NCBI GenBank assembly: GCA_022777455.1
Contig: JALFGI010000265.1
Span: forward strand, 1 to 15,071
Length of the DNA stretch: 15,071 nt
Source: Clostridiales bacterium
GTDB lineage: Bacteria; Bacillota_A; Clostridia; Oscillospirales; Oscillospiraceae
Direction: 5' to 3'
Both the position numbers and the translations under genes were made by a program. The first letter of the stretch is position 1. Each line of letters opens with the position of its first letter. Shown here piece by piece: positions 12,408 through 15,071 of this stretch. The notes beneath the pieces are model-generated. The model searched no databases. It was given only the letters and a program-made list of their open reading frames with translations, and had not been told where the DNA came from.

Positions 12408-13988
12408 TCAGCGGGCCTCCACGTATTTGTGCAGTGTCTTGCGAACCGCGCCGGGACCGGCGTAAAGCTCTCTCACCATGCCCTCGATCTGCTCGCCCAG
12501 GCCCATGGCGTACACGTCCACCCCGAACACATCGGTGCGGGAATAGAGCTTTTTCAGGCAGGAGAAGTCCTGCTCCCCTTCCTTCACTTCCAGGCCGGCA
12601 ACAATCTGCTGCAGCTCGGCAAGCAGCGGATCGGGAGAGGGCTCAAAGGCGTTGCCATTGTCGTCAATGCCCCGCAGGTAACGGGCGTAGCCTGCCAGCA
12701 CCAGGGGGATCAGCACCAGGTTGGACTTGTCCAGGCCCCGCTCCTGATACTTCTTCAGGGTCTCGCCGAAGCGGATGGCCAGCTTCTGGCTGGTGTCCAT
12801 GGCAATACGCTGGGGGGCGTCGGGCATGAAGGGGTTGGGCAGGCGGCGGTTCAGCACCGCGCCGATGAACTCATAGGGATTCAGCACGCCGGGATCGGTG
12901 ACCACGGGCATGGCCTCGATGTAGCCCAGCTTCTGGATGAAGCTGCGGATGTCGGGATCGGCCATCTCGGCGGAGATCAGGGTATAGCCCAGCATGCAGC
13001 CATAGATGGACATGGCGGTGTGCAGGGGGTTTAAGCAGGTGGTGACCTTCATGGTCTCCACCATATCCACGGTCTTGCGGTCGGTGTACATCACGCCGCC
13101 CAGCTCCAGGGGAGGCCGGCCGTTGGTGTAGTTATCCTCGATAACCAGGTACTCCGTCTCCTCGGCATTGACGAAGGGAGCGGTAAAGGTATGCTTCTCG
13201 GTCTGGAGGGTGTAGTTGTCCTCGAAGCCGTCGGCAGCCAGCATGGCCTGAACCTTTTCGTGGGGCCGGGGGGTGATCTTGTCGATCATGGACCAGGGGA
13301 AGGTGACCTTGGTGCCGTCCAGCACGTAAGCTTCAAAGCCTGCGGGAGCCAGACCGTCGGCCACCCACTTGCGCACATACTGCATCACGCCGGCCTTGAC
13401 CTTGTCGCCGTTGTGGGAGCAGTTATCCATGGACTGCACCGTCAGAGGCAGCCGGCCTGCCTGATACCGCTCCAGCAGCAGCACGGCAACCTTGCCCATG
13501 GCCAGCACGGGCTTCAGTCCCCGCTCCAGGTCGGCAGGGTTCACGCTGTAGCCCTTCTCGGTGATGGTGAAGGAGATCATCTGCAAAGAAGGATTGCGGA
13601 AGATTTCCACCAGCCGTGCCCAGTCGGCAAACTGGTAGTCGGCCTTCAGGCTCTCGGTAACGGAGGCGATGACCTTCTTCTCGATGGTGCCGGTGGACTT
13701 CAGGGAGACAAGCAACGACAGATTGTCGTAGGGCTGATAGGCCTTGTCGATGATCTCGTAGTCAAAGCTCTCGGCCACGATGACGCCCCGGTCATACTTG
13801 CCGGAATTCAGGGCCTCGTTCAGAATGGCAGCGGGGAAGGCCCGGAAGATGTTGCCTGCGCCGAAGTGCACCCAGGTGGGCTCGTCGTGGGTCTTTTTCC
13901 GAACGGCCTCCATGTCGAAGGTGGGCATCTGGTAGCCCTTTTGTGCCCACTCGGGGGAAATACCGTTTTTAATCTCAGAAAGCTTCAT
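12408..13988 (-). CDS. uxuB: D-mannonate oxidoreductase (fructuronate reductase)
   Basis: UxuB interconverts fructuronate and D-mannonate with NADH in glucuronate catabolism. The 526-residue cytoplasmic protein belongs to the polyol-specific long-chain dehydrogenases. The Rossmann segment is HFGAGNIFRAF (41-51), and SMDNCSHNG (186-194) is a family signature. The catalytic set is Lys314, Asn320 and His323 in KVTTCLNPLHTAM. The adjacent uxuA fixes the function as mannonate rather than mannitol or tagaturonate chemistry. GGAGG (13999-14003) supports the ATG at 13986-13988, and only 18 bases separate it from the uxuA stop, so the two are cotranscribed. Confidence 0.93.
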   Translation of the reverse strand: MKLSEIKNGISPEWAQKGYQMPTFDMEAVRKKTHDEPTWVHFGAGNIFRAFPAAILNEALNSGKYDRGVIVAESFDYEIIDKAYQPYDNLSLLVSLKSTGTIEKKVIASVTESLKADYQFADWARLVEIFRNPSLQMISFTITEKGYSVNPADLERGLKPVLAMGKVAVLLLERYQAGRLPLTVQSMDNCSHNGDKVKAGVMQYVRKWVADGLAPAGFEAYVLDGTKVTFPWSMIDKITPRPHEKVQAMLAADGFEDNYTLQTEKHTFTAPFVNAEETEYLVIEDNYTNGRPPLELGGVMYTDRKTVDMVETMKVTTCLNPLHTAMSIYGCMLGYTLISAEMADPDIRSFIQKLGYIEAMPVVTDPGVLNPYEFIGAVLNRRLPNPFMPDAPQRIAMDTSQKLAIRFGETLKKYQERGLDKSNLVLIPLVLAGYARYLRGIDDNGNAFEPSPDPLLAELQQIVAGLEVKEGEQDFSCLKKLYSRTDVFGVDVYAMGLGEQIEGMVRELYAGPGAVRKTLHKYVEAR

Positions 13989-14006
13989 GGAATGGTAACC
14001 TCCAAC

Positions 14007-15071
14007 TTACTTCTTTTCTTCTGCCAGACGGTCCAGCAGATCCCACACGCCCAGCATATACTGGATGCCCAGGGCGCGGTCGTACTTGCCGTAGCCGGGG
14101 CGGCAGACGCCAGGGCCTTCCTCCCACAGCTGACGGCCGTGGTCAGGACGGATGTAGCCTTCCCAGCCGTTGTCGTGATAGGCCCGCAGAATCTCAATGA
14201 TGCCGGTCTCGCCGCAGCAGTCCCGGTGGGCCGCCTCACTAAAGTCGCCGTTGGGGAAGTGATGGATGTTGCGGATGTGGGCGAAGGCAATGCGGTCGTG
14301 GTGCTTGCGGATGATGTCCGCACAGTTGTTGTTGGGATTGGCGTTGAGAGAGCCGGTGCACAGAGTCAGGCAGTTGTAGGGGTTGTCCACACTGGTCAGG
14401 AGCTTGGTGCAGGCGGCTTCGTCCACCATCAGACGGGGCAGGCCGAAGATGTCCCAGGGGGGATCGTCCATGTGGATGGCCATTTTCACGTCGCACTCCT
14501 CGCAGGTGGGCATGATGGCCCGGAGGAAGTAGAACAGGTTCTCCCACAGCTGATCCTTGGTGACAGGAGCGTAGGCCTTGAACAGCTCGTCCAATTTCGC
14601 CATCCGCTCCGGCTCCCAGCCGGGGAAGGTCATGTTGTACTTCTCGGTGAAGTTCATGATGTACTCCGCCATGGCCTTGTAGTCATCCCGGATCATGTCC
14701 TTCTGATAGAACAGGGCGGTGGAACCGTCGCCAACGGGATGGAACAGGTCCGTGCGGGTCCAGTCAAACACGGGCATGAAGTTGTAGCAGATGACCTTCA
14801 CGCCGTACTTTGCCAGATTGCGGATGCACACCTTGTAGTTTTCGATCAGGGCGTCCCGGGTGGGCAGACCGATCTTGATGTCATCGTGGACGTTGACGGA
14901 TTCCACCACCTCGGCATCGAAGCCATAGGCATGGATCTGGTCCACAACCTCTTTGATCTCTGCTTCCTCCCAGATTTCGCCGGGCATTTTGTGGTGCAGC
15001 GCCCAGACAATGCTGGTCACGCCGGGAATCTGCTTGATGTCGGCGAGGCTCACCGGGTCATTGCCCTGGCC
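14007..15071 (-). CDS. uxuA: Mannonate dehydratase, 5' end beyond the window
   Basis: UxuA dehydrates D-mannonate to 2-keto-3-deoxygluconate, the step after UxuB. The visible 354 codons include CYNFMPVFDWTRTDL, the metal/substrate motif HMDDPPWDIFGLPR, the HIRNIHH segment with a metal ligand, CCGETG, and RPDHGRQ. The frame remains open to the window edge, reading GQGNDPVSLADIKQIPGV at its start. That matches the early part of the family, so perhaps ten residues are missing. The GTG at 15051-15053 is an internal valine, not the start. It is the first visible gene of the uxuA-uxuB-GH13 operon, and its promoter lies outside. Confidence 0.95.
   Translation of the reverse strand, partial: GQGNDPVSLADIKQIPGVTSIVWALHHKMPGEIWEEAEIKEVVDQIHAYGFDAEVVESVNVHDDIKIGLPTRDALIENYKVCIRNLAKYGVKVICYNFMPVFDWTRTDLFHPVGDGSTALFYQKDMIRDDYKAMAEYIMNFTEKYNMTFPGWEPERMAKLDELFKAYAPVTKDQLWENLFYFLRAIMPTCEECDVKMAIHMDDPPWDIFGLPRLMVDEAACTKLLTSVDNPYNCLTLCTGSLNANPNNNCADIIRKHHDRIAFAHIRNIHHFPNGDFSEAAHRDCCGETGIIEILRAYHDNGWEGYIRPDHGRQLWEEGPGVCRPGYGKYDRALGIQYMLGVWDLLDRLAEEKK

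Overview
The window looks like chromosomal DNA of a GC-rich, low-motility-information Clostridia-type Firmicute, most likely a gut member of the Oscillospirales. The reasons are strong AGGAGG-type ribosome binding sites, protein families typical of that group (M42 peptidase, ECF S-component, Firmicutes-type NagB and UxuAB) and dispersed palindromic repeats carrying GGGAGGCT-N3-AGCCTCCC units, a style I associate with that order. The taxonomic call is inference. No phage, plasmid or CRISPR locus is visible.

Layout. 1-407: repeat debris, then a tRNA-Thr(CGT) on the minus strand with a near-consensus promoter and its own terminator. 408-2446 (minus): a two-gene operon of a membrane-anchored DD-carboxypeptidase-like protein and a family 4 uracil-DNA glycosylase, overlapping as TGATG. 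The carboxypeptidase-like protein has lost the key residue in all three catalytic motifs (SxxK is GLTK, SxN is GAN, KTG is VTG), so it reads as a pseudoenzyme. 2447-2709: two promoters that face each other, with a terminator-like hairpin between them. 2710-3465 (+): an ExoIII/ExoA-type AP endonuclease and its terminator. 3525-3750: a 226-bp element bounded by perfect 14-bp inverted repeats. 3772-5532 (minus): a chloramphenicol acetyltransferase-family gene downstream of an M42 aminopeptidase. 5567-5838: second repeat element. 5909-6646 (minus): nagB. 6866-7456 (+): ECF transporter S-component. 7457-7798: third, larger repeat element lying between that gene and its terminator. 7850-8557 (minus) and 8769-10124 (+): an XRE regulator divergent from a BrnQ branched-chain amino acid transporter, with 12-bp inverted repeats in the shared control region. 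10175-10791 (+): a Phd/Doc toxin-antitoxin pair. 10834-15071 (minus): uxuA (cut by the window end), uxuB and a GH13 alpha-glucosidase-like gene in one operon.

How the parts fit. uxuA and uxuB are consecutive steps of glucuronate breakdown (fructuronate to mannonate to 2-keto-3-deoxygluconate); the GH13 enzyme behind them suggests joint use of an oligosaccharide. nagB feeds amino sugar into glycolysis. UDG and the AP endonuclease are two steps of base excision repair, encoded on opposite strands either side of the overlapping leader region. The most unusual items are the triple-mutant carboxypeptidase, the TIR-bounded repeat family, the overlapping face-to-face leaders at 2477-2637 and the inverted-repeat operator between the XRE gene and brnQ.
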